From: Sphingomonas echinoides | Lineage (GTDB): Bacteria > Pseudomonadota > Alphaproteobacteria > Sphingomonadales > Sphingomonadaceae | Reading direction: 5' to 3' | DNA length: 64,000 bases | Assembly (NCBI RefSeq): GCF_029623395.1 | Contig: NZ_JAPYKK010000010.1 | Location: 59,343-123,342 of the forward strand | Part shown: one piece after another, positions 8,723 through 15,570 of the stretch | Layout of the letters: every line of letters begins with the position of its first letter | How positions within the stretch are numbered: the stretch's first letter is position 1 | Made by a program: the position numbers and the translations under genes | The notes under the pieces: model-generated | The model's database searches: none | What the model was told of the DNA's origin: nothing | Seen by the model: only the letters and a program-made list of their open reading frames with translations

Positions 8723-8753
8723 GGGGCCGTCCAGCCGGACGGCCCCGCTTTTC
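8723..8753 (+). terminator. hairpin with T run between exbB and the first exbD
   Basis: GGGGCCGTCC (8723-8732) pairs perfectly with GGACGGCCCC (8737-8746) across a 4-base loop, followed by GCTTTTC. It starts 10 bases after the exbB stop and lies inside the tonB-exbB-exbD-exbD cluster. It could end most transcripts early and lower exbD levels relative to exbB. Confidence 0.75.
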
Positions 8754-8806
8754 TCGCTACCCGGACGTGCCGGGTGGCCTGACTGATACGGATAGGATGG
8801 CCTTTC

Positions 8807-9286
8807 ATGGCGATTAGTACTGGTGGTGCAGAAGACGCCCCGATGTCCGACATCAACACGACGCCGCTCGTCGACGTTATGTTGGTGTTGCTGATCATCT
8901 TCCTCATCACGGTTCCGGCCATTGTGCAGAGCGTCAAGCTGAAGCTGCCCGATGTGAAGTACGACCCGACCGTGACAAAGCCCGAGAACGTTTCGCTCTC
9001 GATCACGCGTGATCCCAGCGGTGCTTGCGCCGTTTATTGGGGCCTCACTCGCGTGACGCATGAAGAACTGCTCAAGCGGGCGACTGACAAGCTCAAGGAA
9101 ATCGTCGACAAGGCAGGTGGCGCCGCCAACCTGACGACCGAGGATCTCCCCGAAGCGCATATCCGCGGCGACGTGGAAACGCCGTACAAGTGCATTGGCG
9201 GCGCGATCTACACGATGCAGTCGGCTGGCTTTGCCAAGGTCGGCTTCATTTCCGAGCCGCCCCCCACCGGCGGTCCGTCATCGTAA
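8807..9286 (+). CDS. exbD: ExbD-type biopolymer transport protein (first copy)
   Basis: The 159-residue protein has the ExbD layout: a short cytoplasmic tail, INTTPLVDVMLVLLIIFLI forming one membrane helix at about 22-43, and a periplasmic domain. The aspartate at the start of the helix (Asp25 region) is the residue expected to carry protons. It is longer than the second copy because of extra periplasmic residues around 60-110 that include a Cys. It forms the motor complex with ExbB and TonB. It begins about 90 bases after exbB, beyond the hairpin at 8723-8753, and is followed 29 bases later by a second exbD. Confidence 0.92.
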   Translation: MAISTGGAEDAPMSDINTTPLVDVMLVLLIIFLITVPAIVQSVKLKLPDVKYDPTVTKPENVSLSITRDPSGACAVYWGLTRVTHEELLKRATDKLKEIVDKAGGAANLTTEDLPEAHIRGDVETPYKCIGGAIYTMQSAGFAKVGFISEPPPTGGPSS

Positions 9287-9315
9287 GTGTGCGCTAGCAC
9301 CGAGGAGTAATACCC

Positions 9316-9744
9316 ATGGCTATGAGTGTAGGCGGCGCCGAAGGCGAGCCCATGATGGACATGAACACGACGCCGTTGATCGACGTCATGCTCGTGCTCC
9401 TCATCATGTTCATCATCACGATCCCGATCCAGACACACGCGGTGAAGGTCGACCTGCCGATCAACGATCCGAACCAGGTCAAGCCGGCGGTCGATCCGCA
9501 AAAGAACAAGATCGTCATCACCCCCGATGGCGTGGTTCTGTGGAACGGCGCACCGACTGACGCGGCGACGTTGCAGCAGTACCTGACCCAAACGACTCAG
9601 CTGAACCCCGAGCCGGAACTTCACTTCCAGCCCGATCCGGCCGCACGGTACGAAAAGGTCGATCAGGTTCTCGCGATCATCAAGCGGTCCAACGTCTCGA
9701 AGCTCGGCTTCATTGGCAACGAGCAATATCGCGGCGAATTCTAA
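9316..9744 (+). CDS. exbD: ExbD-type biopolymer transport protein (second copy)
   Basis: The 142-residue paralogue of the preceding gene has the same start pattern (GGAEGEPMMDMNTTPLIDVMLVLL), with the membrane-helix aspartate retained. A typical periplasmic ExbD domain ends near SKLGFIGNEQY. A GAGGAG ribosome site lies upstream of the ATG at 9316. Clusters with tonB, exbB and two exbD genes are known from Xanthomonas and related Proteobacteria, where the second ExbD can be dispensable for iron uptake but needed for other functions. The gene ends the cluster and is followed by a strong terminator. Confidence 0.92.
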   Translation: MAMSVGGAEGEPMMDMNTTPLIDVMLVLLIMFIITIPIQTHAVKVDLPINDPNQVKPAVDPQKNKIVITPDGVVLWNGAPTDAATLQQYLTQTTQLNPEPELHFQPDPAARYEKVDQVLAIIKRSNVSKLGFIGNEQYRGEF

Positions 9745-9773
9745 GCGCTATCGACATTGATCTACGTCTTTCA

Positions 9774-9800
9774 GGGCGGTCCTTCGGGGCCGCCCTTTTT
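9774..9800 (+). terminator. intrinsic terminator after the tonB-exbBDD cluster
   Basis: GGGCGGTCC (9774-9782) pairs with GGGCCGCCC (9787-9795), with one G-U pair, around a TTCG loop. TTTTT follows at 9796-9800. Confidence 0.88.
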
Positions 9801-9916
9801 GATTCTGGCGCCTAGAAATACGTCAAAGGTCTCGCTTGCCGACGTTTCACAAATGTGACACCTTACTGTCACAAAAATGAAACCTCTCACGCACGAGAGG
9901 GCTAGGAGGCGTGATG

Positions 9917-10270
9917 ATGAAGTTCAGCGGTTTTGCCGTCGCGGCGATGGTGGCGGTCTCCAGTCCGGCGTTGGCGCAGGACGATTTCAACGGTGCGACG
10001 CAGATCCTTCAAGGGGACTACGCGAGCGCCGAGCGCATCATCCTCGCGCAGCAGCGGATGTTCCCGACCGATCCAGATCTGATGCTCAATCTCGCGGTCG
10101 CTTATCAGCGGACTGGACGGACGAGCGAGGCGCGTGCGCTGTACCGGACCGTGCTGTCCCGCCCAGACGAGCCGATGGACATGCCGAGCGCAACGGTGCC
10201 TCGGTCGTCCCACGCGCTCGCGAACGCTGCGCTTGGGCGTCTCGACGGGCTACAGTATAGCGCGCGCTAA
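9917..10270 (+). CDS. small exported TPR-like protein
   Basis: The product of about 117 residues has a signal peptide (MKFSGFAVAAMVAVSSPALA, then Q). About 90 mature residues follow, with a TPR-like helical pair (DYASAERIILAQQRMFPTDPDLMLNLAVAYQRTGRTSEARALY). TPR units usually bind partner proteins, and the partner here is unknown. Several starts are possible (GTG 9911, ATG 9914, ATG 9917). The AGGAGG at 9904-9909 sits seven bases before 9917, which makes that start the best. It has its own leader after the exbD terminator and converges on dcd. Confidence 0.75.
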   Translation: MKFSGFAVAAMVAVSSPALAQDDFNGATQILQGDYASAERIILAQQRMFPTDPDLMLNLAVAYQRTGRTSEARALYRTVLSRPDEPMDMPSATVPRSSHALANAALGRLDGLQYSAR

Positions 10271-10290
10271 ACCGCGCGGCGCGGTGTGGG

Positions 10291-10845
10291 TTACAGCCGG
10301 GGCAGGGTAACCCCGCGCTGGCCCATGTACTTACCCGCGCGGTCGGCATAGCTCGTCTCGCACGGTTCGTTACCCTCGAGGAAAAGGAACTGGCAGGCTC
10401 CCTCGTTGGCGTAGATCTTGGCGGGAAGCGGGGTGGTGTTCGAGAATTCGAGCGTCACGTGGCCTTCCCAACCGGGTTCAAGCGGCGTGACGTTGACGAT
10501 GATTCCGCACCGCGCATAGGTCGACTTGCCGAGGCAGATGACGAGGACGTCGCGCGGAACCCGAAAGTATTCGACCGTCCGCGCCAGCGCGAAGCTATTT
10601 GGGGGAATGATGCAGCAGTCGGTCTTGCGATCAACGAAGCTGTTCGATGCGAAGTCCTTGGGGTCTACGATAACGCTGTCGATGTTGGTGAAGACCTTGA
10701 ACTCATCGGACACGCGCGCATCGTACCCGTAGGACGACAAGCCGTAGCTAATGCACCCGTCGCGCTTCTGGCCGTCGACGAACGGCTCGATCATGCGATG
10801 CGCGAGCGCCTGTTCACGAATCCAGCGGTCGGACATGATCGACAT
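10291..10845 (-). CDS. dcd: dCTP deaminase
   Basis: The 184-residue protein matches Dcd along its full length. It has an N-terminal [19 protein letters not shown], then [13 protein letters not shown], and an [32 protein letters not shown] block holding the nucleotide-binding serine/arginine and catalytic glutamate. Dcd deaminates dCTP to dUTP, the main source of dTMP in many bacteria, and works as a trimer in the cytoplasm. An AGGAGC-like ribosome site precedes the ATG. It follows cdd on the same strand with a 57-base gap, so the two pyrimidine-salvage genes may be cotranscribed. Confidence 0.96.
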   Translation of the reverse strand: MSIMSDRWIREQALAHRMIEPFVDGQKRDGCISYGLSSYGYDARVSDEFKVFTNIDSVIVDPKDFASNSFVDRKTDCCIIPPNSFALARTVEYFRVPRDVLVICLGKSTYARCGIIVNVTPLEPGWEGHVTLEFSNTTPLPAKIYANEGACQFLFLEGNEPCETSYADRAGKYMGQRGVTLPRL

Positions 10846-10902
10846 GCAATGCTCCTAATGAGGTGTGCCCGTTTCGCGCGATCGGCGCTGAGGGGCAAGA
10901 AA

Positions 10903-11367
10903 TCAGTTCATCTTGCCGAGGCCAAGGTCCGCAGGCCCGAACGCGTGCGGCAGTAAAAGCGACAGCGGATAGCGTTCAACCGCATCCCCTTCAGCAGCGC
11001 CACACCAGACGATGACGTCCCTACCGCCGATTTGCGCGGCTTCGTTGATGACTTGCCGACAGCGGCCACAGGGGCCGACCGGGCTTGTGCCGGTCGGGCG
11101 CCCATCACTATCCATGGCACCGCCGACGATGCCGATCTCGGTCACGCGCGCCAGATCGCCAGCGCTGCTGACCATCGCTAGCGCAACGGTTTCTGCACAC
11201 AGCGAGAGGCCGTAGCTGGCGTTCTCGAAATTTGCAGCGGTGATGATACGACCGTCGTTGAGCATCACTGCCGCACCGACCGCGAAGCGTGAATAGGGCG
11301 CGTGCGCATTGCGCGCCGCGTGGCGTGCTGCAGCGATGAGAATGGCTCCGGTCGACGAATCGGTCAT
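10903..11367 (-). CDS. cdd: cytidine deaminase
   Basis: The 154-residue zinc enzyme converts cytidine or deoxycytidine to the uridine form. The signature is complete: CAET (zinc ligand and catalytic Glu) about 65 residues in, and PCGRCRQ further on (two zinc cysteines). APYSRFAVGAAV at the front is typical of the homotetrameric class. The ATG at 11367 is preferred because AAGGAAG lies upstream. An ATG at 11382 overlaps the stop of the GH25-like gene as ATGA and is the alternative. The C-terminal LLPHAFGPADLG is a normal family end. Confidence 0.93.
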   Translation of the reverse strand: MTDSSTGAILIAAARHAARNAHAPYSRFAVGAAVMLNDGRIITAANFENASYGLSLCAETVALAMVSSAGDLARVTEIGIVGGAMDSDGRPTGTSPVGPCGRCRQVINEAAQIGGRDVIVWCGAAEGDAVERYPLSLLLPHAFGPADLGLGKMN

Positions 11368-11378
11368 GGCGGCTTCCT

Positions 11379-12068
11379 TCATGGTCGGACGACGTCCCAA
11401 TGCACTGGTTTCTCGACGCCTTCGATGTGACGGGCATCGTTGGCCTGCCACATGCGCCATGTGCGCGAAGGATATTCGGGCGCAAGATAGTTTTGGACCG
11501 CCCACACGGACCGCGGAAGATCCGCCGTCACGCCGTAAGCAAGGTCGAATGGTTTCGATATCTTGATAAGCACGGGCTTGCCAGTGTGCGCCTCGACCAT
11601 CTCGAGATACTGGCGCAAGCTCTCGCGCAGGAACGCGGGGGCTGGCCGCGCGGTGCAATCCGCCGAGAAATCGAGGACGACCGCTGCCGGGAGTGCATCC
11701 TCCACGCGGGGAACGGTGGTATTGAAGTTGTTGGCTTGATCGGTCGCGTTTTTGCAAAGCGAATAGCGATGCATCGCGCCCCGGGGCATTCCCGCTGCGC
11801 CGACCGCAGCCCAATTCTCTTCGAATCGCGTGTCGCGCCGGTCAGCGCCGACGGTCGCACGAAGATAGGCGAACGCCGCGCCGTCGCGTTTGACCGCCCA
11901 CCAGTCGACTGCTCCATCGGCAGCGGAGACGTCGACGCCTTGGAGGGTGTAGGGGGCACCAGGCCGCCAGGTCATGGAGTAAACCCAAGCGGCGATCGCT
12001 GCCAGTCCGAGCGCCACCGCGGCAAACACAAACACAGCGACCAGTCTGCCCAAAAGGCGAACGGTCAA
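11379..12068 (-). CDS. membrane-anchored GH25-like protein with a missing catalytic glutamate
   Basis: The 229-residue protein has one N-terminal membrane helix (about 5-30), then a GH25 lysozyme-like domain. Recognisable parts are QGVDVSAADGAVDWWAVK (the conserved D near the start of GH25), FAYLRATVG in place of FxxIKATEG, and RGAMHRYSLC in place of RGAYHFF. The key DxE motif is replaced: LDFSAD stands where LDVE is usual, so the acid/base glutamate is a serine. GH25 enzymes cut peptidoglycan, but this one probably cannot do so by the usual mechanism. Its stop overlaps the downstream cdd reading frame as ATGA. It may bind cell wall instead. Confidence 0.68.
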   Translation of the reverse strand: MTVRLLGRLVAVFVFAAVALGLAAIAAWVYSMTWRPGAPYTLQGVDVSAADGAVDWWAVKRDGAAFAYLRATVGADRRDTRFEENWAAVGAAGMPRGAMHRYSLCKNATDQANNFNTTVPRVEDALPAAVVLDFSADCTARPAPAFLRESLRQYLEMVEAHTGKPVLIKISKPFDLAYGVTADLPRSVWAVQNYLAPEYPSRTWRMWQANDARHIEGVEKPVHWDVVRP

Positions 12069-12082
12069 CGTCTTACCCCTGA

Positions 12083-12565
12083 TTATGCTTTGATGTGGAG
12101 GACGCAGATCAGCGTGAAGAGGCGTCGTGCGGTGTCGAAATCGATTTCGATCTTTCCCGCCAGCCGTTCCCGCAAGAGTTCTGCGGACTCATTGTGGATG
12201 CCACGGCGCGCCATGTCCACCGTTTCGATCTGAGCAGGCGTCGCGTTGCGGATGGCCTGATAGTAACTATCACAGATTGCGAAGTAATCTTTGATTGGAC
12301 GACGAAATCGACCCATTCCGAGGACGTAGGTTTCGAGCAGCGTATCGTCTTCGCGGTGGATCGCGATCGCCAGCCGTCCCTCCTCCACCGCCAGCGCAAT
12401 CCGGTACGGGCCAGCATAGCCGTCGGGATAGTCGCGTTGCGGCGCGAAATGGTTGCCCTCGATCAGATCGAAGATCGCGATCCGTCGCTCCTGCTCGATA
12501 TCCGCCGACCGCCACAGAATCGTACGTTCGTCGAGCGTGACGGCAATGATGCGCGGATCGGCCAT
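12083..12565 (-). CDS. UPF0262 family protein
   Basis: The 160-residue cytoplasmic-looking protein closely follows the UPF0262 pattern known from Alphaproteobacteria. It starts MADPRIIAVTLDERTILWRS, continues with DYPDGYAGPYRIALAVEEGRL and RFRRPIKDYFAICDSYYQAI, and ends ARRLFTLICVLHIKA. The role of the family is unknown. The ATG at 12565 is chosen because the family begins there, and the upstream extension to 12601 has no similarity. Its stop is 14 bases before the GH25-like start, so the minus-strand set UPF0262, GH25-like, cdd and dcd may share a transcript. Confidence 0.9.
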   Translation of the reverse strand: MADPRIIAVTLDERTILWRSADIEQERRIAIFDLIEGNHFAPQRDYPDGYAGPYRIALAVEEGRLAIAIHREDDTLLETYVLGMGRFRRPIKDYFAICDSYYQAIRNATPAQIETVDMARRGIHNESAELLRERLAGKIEIDFDTARRLFTLICVLHIKA

Positions 12566-12667
12566 GTACCCGCCGTAGATTGGAAGGGCAGGGAGAATCA
12601 ACGCTTTCTAGCGGGTGACGTAAAGGTGGCGTGGTACGGCGTTCGGCCTGCCGGACTTATACAAAGG

Positions 12668-12676
12668 TTATCCACA
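12668..12676 (+). promoter_or_regulatory. perfect DnaA box (TTATCCACA)
   Basis: An exact match to the high-affinity DnaA box, on the plus strand, near the left end of the phased array in front of dnaB. Confidence 0.75.
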
Positions 12677-12801
12677 GGGTTGCCCACGCAGTTTACCGGA
12701 CTTGTCCCATGGTTATGCCGCGTTTGTGCCGACGTTGTCCCGCGCTTGTCCACCGCTTATCCCCATAGCTCTGCACCAGCTTTCCCAGACTTATGCCGGA
12801 C

Positions 12802-12810
12802 TTATCCACA
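12802..12810 (+). promoter_or_regulatory. perfect DnaA box (TTATCCACA)
   Basis: A second exact match in the same orientation. It ends the phased array 66 bases before the dnaB start codon. Confidence 0.75.
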
Positions 12811-12875
12811 AGTGCGACGAGCGGTCCGGCGCAACGCCCTTGAGCTGCCGCCCCGAGAGGTCCAAACCGCGCCGC

Positions 12876-14366
12876 ATGGCCACTGCATTTGCTCCTCCCC
12901 CCGTTGTTCCAGAGATGGTTTCGCTTCCCCAGAACGTTGAGGCCGAAGCGGCGATGCTGGGCGCGATGATGATCGACAACCGGCTCGCCGACGATCTGGT
13001 CGACAAGCTCAATGCCGAGCATTTCTTCGAGCCGCTCCACGGTCGCATTTTCAGCGCAATCAAGATGTTGCGCGGCAACGACATGCTGGTGACCCCGGTG
13101 ACGTTGCGTCCGATGTTCGAGCAGGACGCAGGGATGCGCGAGCTTGGCGGTCCGGCGTATCTCGCACAGCTGACGGGAAGCGGCGCGGGCCTGATCGGCG
13201 CACGTCAGTTCGCACAGCAGATCTATGATCTTGCGATGTTGCGCACGTTGGTGACGGTCGGTCGCGGTCTGGTCGATCGCGCGATGGACACGTCCGAGGA
13301 GGTCAATCCGCGCGCGCAGATCGAGGCGGCGGAAGAGGAATTGTTCAAGGTCGCGGCGGATGGCGGCAGCGAGACGGCGATCAAGTCGTTCGCGCAAGCC
13401 ACGACTCTTGCGGTCAAGAATGCAGAGAAAGCGCTCAACAGCGGCGGCGGGCTGTCCGGCATCACGACGGGGCTCGACAGCGTCAACGCCAAGATCGGCG
13501 GCATGCATCACAGCGATCTCATGATCCTCGCCGGACGTCCGGGCATGGGCAAGACCTCGCTGGCCACCAACATCGCGTTCAACGCCGCGGCGCGCTGGAT
13601 GCGCGACATGCAGGATGGGATCAAGCCGGCCGACTCGGTCGGGGCGAAGGTTGCCTTCTTCAGCTTGGAAATGTCGGCTGACCAGCTGGCGACGCGTATC
13701 CTGTCCGAGCAGGCGCGGATCAGCTCGGAAGCGCTGCGCATGGGTAAAATCAGTCGCAACGAGTTCAATCAGCTCGCGGCCGCGGCGGCGGACCTCGAGA
13801 ACCTTCCGCTCTATATCGACGACACCGCAGGACTGACGATCGGCGCGTTGCACACGCGGATGCGGCGGTTGCAGCGGCGGCATAACAACGAGATCGGGCT
13901 GGTGGTGGTTGATTACCTCCAGCTGCTGACCGGGTCGGGCAAGAGTTCGGAGGGCAACCGCGTGCAGGAAATTTCGGAGATTTCGCGCGGTCTGAAGACG
14001 CTGGCGAAGGACATGAACGTGCCAGTGATGGCGCTGTCGCAGCTCAGTCGTGCGGTCGAAAGCCGCGAGGACAAGCGACCGATGCTTTCGGATCTGCGCG
14101 AATCGGGATCGATCGAGCAGGACGCCGACATCGTGTTCTTCGTGTTCCGCGAGGATTATTACGTCGCCGCACGCGAGCCCAAGCGCCCGGTCGAGGGCGA
14201 CAATCCCAAGGTGTTCGAGGATCACGCGCAATGGGCGCTGGAAATGGAGCGTGTGTTCGGTCTCGCCGAGCTGATCGTCGCCAAGCAGCGCCACGGCGCG
14301 ACCGGCAAGGTGATCCTGAAGTTCGAGCCGAGCGTGACCCGGTTTAGCGATTACGTTGGGTATTGA
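12876..14366 (+). CDS. dnaB: replicative DNA helicase DnaB
   Basis: The 496-residue protein has the DnaB layout. An N-terminal helical domain (QNVEAEAAMLGAMMIDNR, about 20-130) leads through a linker to a RecA-type motor. The motor has Walker A GRPGMGKTS near 220, Walker B LVVVDYLQLL near 340, and the late motif DIVFFVFREDYY. DnaB hexamers unwind DNA ahead of the replication fork. The start is ATG 12876 because family similarity begins there, while the open frame back to 12702 runs through the DnaA-box array. It converges on cysH. DnaA-type control of this gene is inferred from the array upstream. Confidence 0.95.
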   Translation: MATAFAPPPVVPEMVSLPQNVEAEAAMLGAMMIDNRLADDLVDKLNAEHFFEPLHGRIFSAIKMLRGNDMLVTPVTLRPMFEQDAGMRELGGPAYLAQLTGSGAGLIGARQFAQQIYDLAMLRTLVTVGRGLVDRAMDTSEEVNPRAQIEAAEEELFKVAADGGSETAIKSFAQATTLAVKNAEKALNSGGGLSGITTGLDSVNAKIGGMHHSDLMILAGRPGMGKTSLATNIAFNAAARWMRDMQDGIKPADSVGAKVAFFSLEMSADQLATRILSEQARISSEALRMGKISRNEFNQLAAAAADLENLPLYIDDTAGLTIGALHTRMRRLQRRHNNEIGLVVVDYLQLLTGSGKSSEGNRVQEISEISRGLKTLAKDMNVPVMALSQLSRAVESREDKRPMLSDLRESGSIEQDADIVFFVFREDYYVAAREPKRPVEGDNPKVFEDHAQWALEMERVFGLAELIVAKQRHGATGKVILKFEPSVTRFSDYVGY

Positions 14367-14369
14367 GAC

Positions 14370-14396
14370 GGCGTTCCCGGTTTCAACCGGGACGCC
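14370..14396. terminator. hairpin between convergent dnaB and cysH
   Basis: GGCGTTCCCGGTT pairs with AACCGGGACGCC around a short loop, with one bulged T. It starts four bases after the dnaB stop and ends seven bases before the cysH stop. The T run is weak on both strands, so it is a possible two-way terminator only. Confidence 0.5.
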
Positions 14397-14402
14397 TACG
14401 CT

Positions 14403-15158
14403 TTAGAATACTGGCTCTTCACCCGGCTTCTCCGGTACGTGGATGCCGCATTCCACCTTGTCCCAACCCCGCCAGCGTCCGGCGCGGGGATCTTCCCCGG
14501 GCTGGACCTTCGACGTGCAGGGGGCGCATCCGATCGACGGATAGCCTTGTGCTTCCAGCGGGTGACGCGGGAGTTCGTACTCTGAGAAATACGCTTCCAA
14601 CTTGCTCTTGTCCCAATCCGCAAGCGGATTGATCTTCAAGCGTCCTTCGTCTTCTTCGAAGCGGGGCATCGTAATCCGCGTGCCAGCCTGGAAACCCTTG
14701 CGTCCCGAGATCCACGAATCGAACGGCGCCAGCGCACGCCGCAGCGGCTCCACTTTGCGCAGGTCGCAGCAGCCGTCGGGGTCGTAATTCCAGCGCAGAC
14801 CGGTGGCGTCCTTGGCCGCGAGCAAGCGCGGGTCCGGGCGGAAGACGCGCAAGTCGGTGAGGCCGAGCTTCTCCGACAGCTGATCACGATACGCCAGCGT
14901 TTCCCCAAAGATCTTTTGCGTGTTGAGGAAGATCACCGGAATGTCGCGGTCGACCTGCGCGATCAGGTGGAGGAGCACCGCGCTCTCTGCGCCGAACGAC
15001 GAAACGGCGGCGACCCGACCGCGCAGCTCTCCCGTCAGCAACTCGCCGAGCAGGTCGCCGGTACCGACGCCGGCGAAGCGCGCTTCCATCGCGGCTGCGT
15101 CGGCGGGCGAGAAGGGGGCAACGTCGATGATGTCCAGACGGTGGGCAGCACTAGCCAT
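14403..15158 (-). CDS. cysH: assimilatory adenylyl-sulfate (APS) reductase
   Basis: The 251-residue enzyme reduces activated sulfate to sulfite in cysteine synthesis. It has the SFGAESAVLLHL nucleotide-binding start and the end motif ECGIH, whose cysteine does the chemistry. Two cysteine pairs, CC in GCCDLRKVEPL and CxxC in IGCAPCTSKV, are those that hold a [4Fe-4S] cluster in APS reductases. The substrate is therefore likely APS rather than PAPS. The start is ATG 15158, which overlaps the end of the DUF934 gene (ATGGCTAG). It is the last gene of the cobA-DUF2849-cysI-DUF934-cysH operon. No ATP sulfurylase gene is seen in the window. Confidence 0.93.
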   Translation of the reverse strand: MASAAHRLDIIDVAPFSPADAAAMEARFAGVGTGDLLGELLTGELRGRVAAVSSFGAESAVLLHLIAQVDRDIPVIFLNTQKIFGETLAYRDQLSEKLGLTDLRVFRPDPRLLAAKDATGLRWNYDPDGCCDLRKVEPLRRALAPFDSWISGRKGFQAGTRITMPRFEEDEGRLKINPLADWDKSKLEAYFSEYELPRHPLEAQGYPSIGCAPCTSKVQPGEDPRAGRWRGWDKVECGIHVPEKPGEEPVF

Positions 15159-15570
15159 GCCGCAGTTTCCAAACCGGAACCTGGCCATCGGCGGCCTTTT
15201 GATAGACGTGGTCGTAGCGCGTCAGCGCCGCTTCCAGCGTTGCCGCATCGATCTCTGCCTCCGGCGCGAAGCTGTCGAACCCACATCGCTTCATCAGCGG
15301 CATCTGATCGACCAGCACGTCGCCCTGCGCGCGCAGTTCCCCCTGATACCCGGCCTCCCGCAGGATCCGCGCGGCGGAATAACCACGACCGTCGCGGAAG
15401 CTCGGGAAGCTGACTTCGACCAGCGCGATCCGGTCGAGGTGCGGGAGCAGCGCGCGTGCGTCCTCGCCCGCTTCAAGGCGGACTGCGGTTGCGTTGGCCT
15501 GGTCCTCGAGGAAGGCATCGAGCGTGACCGCTGGCTCATCGGAGCCAATGGCGATGGTCGCGTTATCCAT
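15151..15570 (-). CDS. DUF934 family protein of sulfite reduction
   Basis: The 139-residue protein matches DUF934. It contains DRIALVEVSFPSFRDGRGYSAARILRE, then GYQGELRAQGDVLVDQMPLMKRCGFDSF. This family is almost always coded beside the sulfite or nitrite reductase in Proteobacteria, and its exact biochemical role is not settled. The start is ATG 15570, which overlaps the cysI stop as ATGGATAA. An AAGGAGG ribosome site lies inside the end of cysI. The gene ends within the cysH start, so the three are translationally coupled. Confidence 0.9.
   Translation of the reverse strand: MDNATIAIGSDEPAVTLDAFLEDQANATAVRLEAGEDARALLPHLDRIALVEVSFPSFRDGRGYSAARILREAGYQGELRAQGDVLVDQMPLMKRCGFDSFAPEAEIDAATLEAALTRYDHVYQKAADGQVPVWKLRHG

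Larger units (their letters stand above)
12657..12812. repeat. array of about 14 DnaA-box-like 9-mers at 11-bp phasing
   Basis: The region in front of dnaB holds a tandem series of related units whose starts are 11 bases apart, with two 12-base steps. Two units are perfect DnaA boxes: TTATCCACA at 12668-12676 and at 12802-12810. Between them lie TTGTCCCAT (12702), TTATGCCGC (12713), TTGTGCCGA (12724), TTGTCCCGC (12735), TTGTCCACC (12746), TTATCCCCA (12757) and TTATGCCGG (12791). More degenerate units lie at 12657, 12679, 12691, 12768 and 12780. An 11-base step is not a multiple of three, so this is not a coding repeat, and it places every site on about the same face of the helix. It is likely a DnaA-binding region. 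Confidence 0.8.

Noticed and set aside
9847..9858. CRP-like site TCACAAATGTGA
   Set aside because: The half-sites are in the reverse order and the spacing is wrong for CRP (TGTGA-N6-TCACA). It may be a chance palindrome.
9883..9900. Small hairpin CCTCTC-N6-GAGAGG just before the TPR gene ribosome site
   Set aside because: Six base pairs only; no riboswitch or known leader pattern.
12657..12812. CRISPR array or plasmid iterons
   Set aside because: Units are too short and too close for CRISPR. No cas or plasmid rep gene is near, and two units are exact DnaA boxes.
12702..12875. N-terminal extension of DnaB
   Set aside because: It would translate the phased DnaA-box array. DnaB similarity starts at 12876, and an 11-bp repeat cannot code for a repeated peptide in one frame.
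12693..14294. Open frame of about 530 codons opposite dnaB
   Set aside because: Antisense shadow with His/Arg-rich composition and no family likeness.
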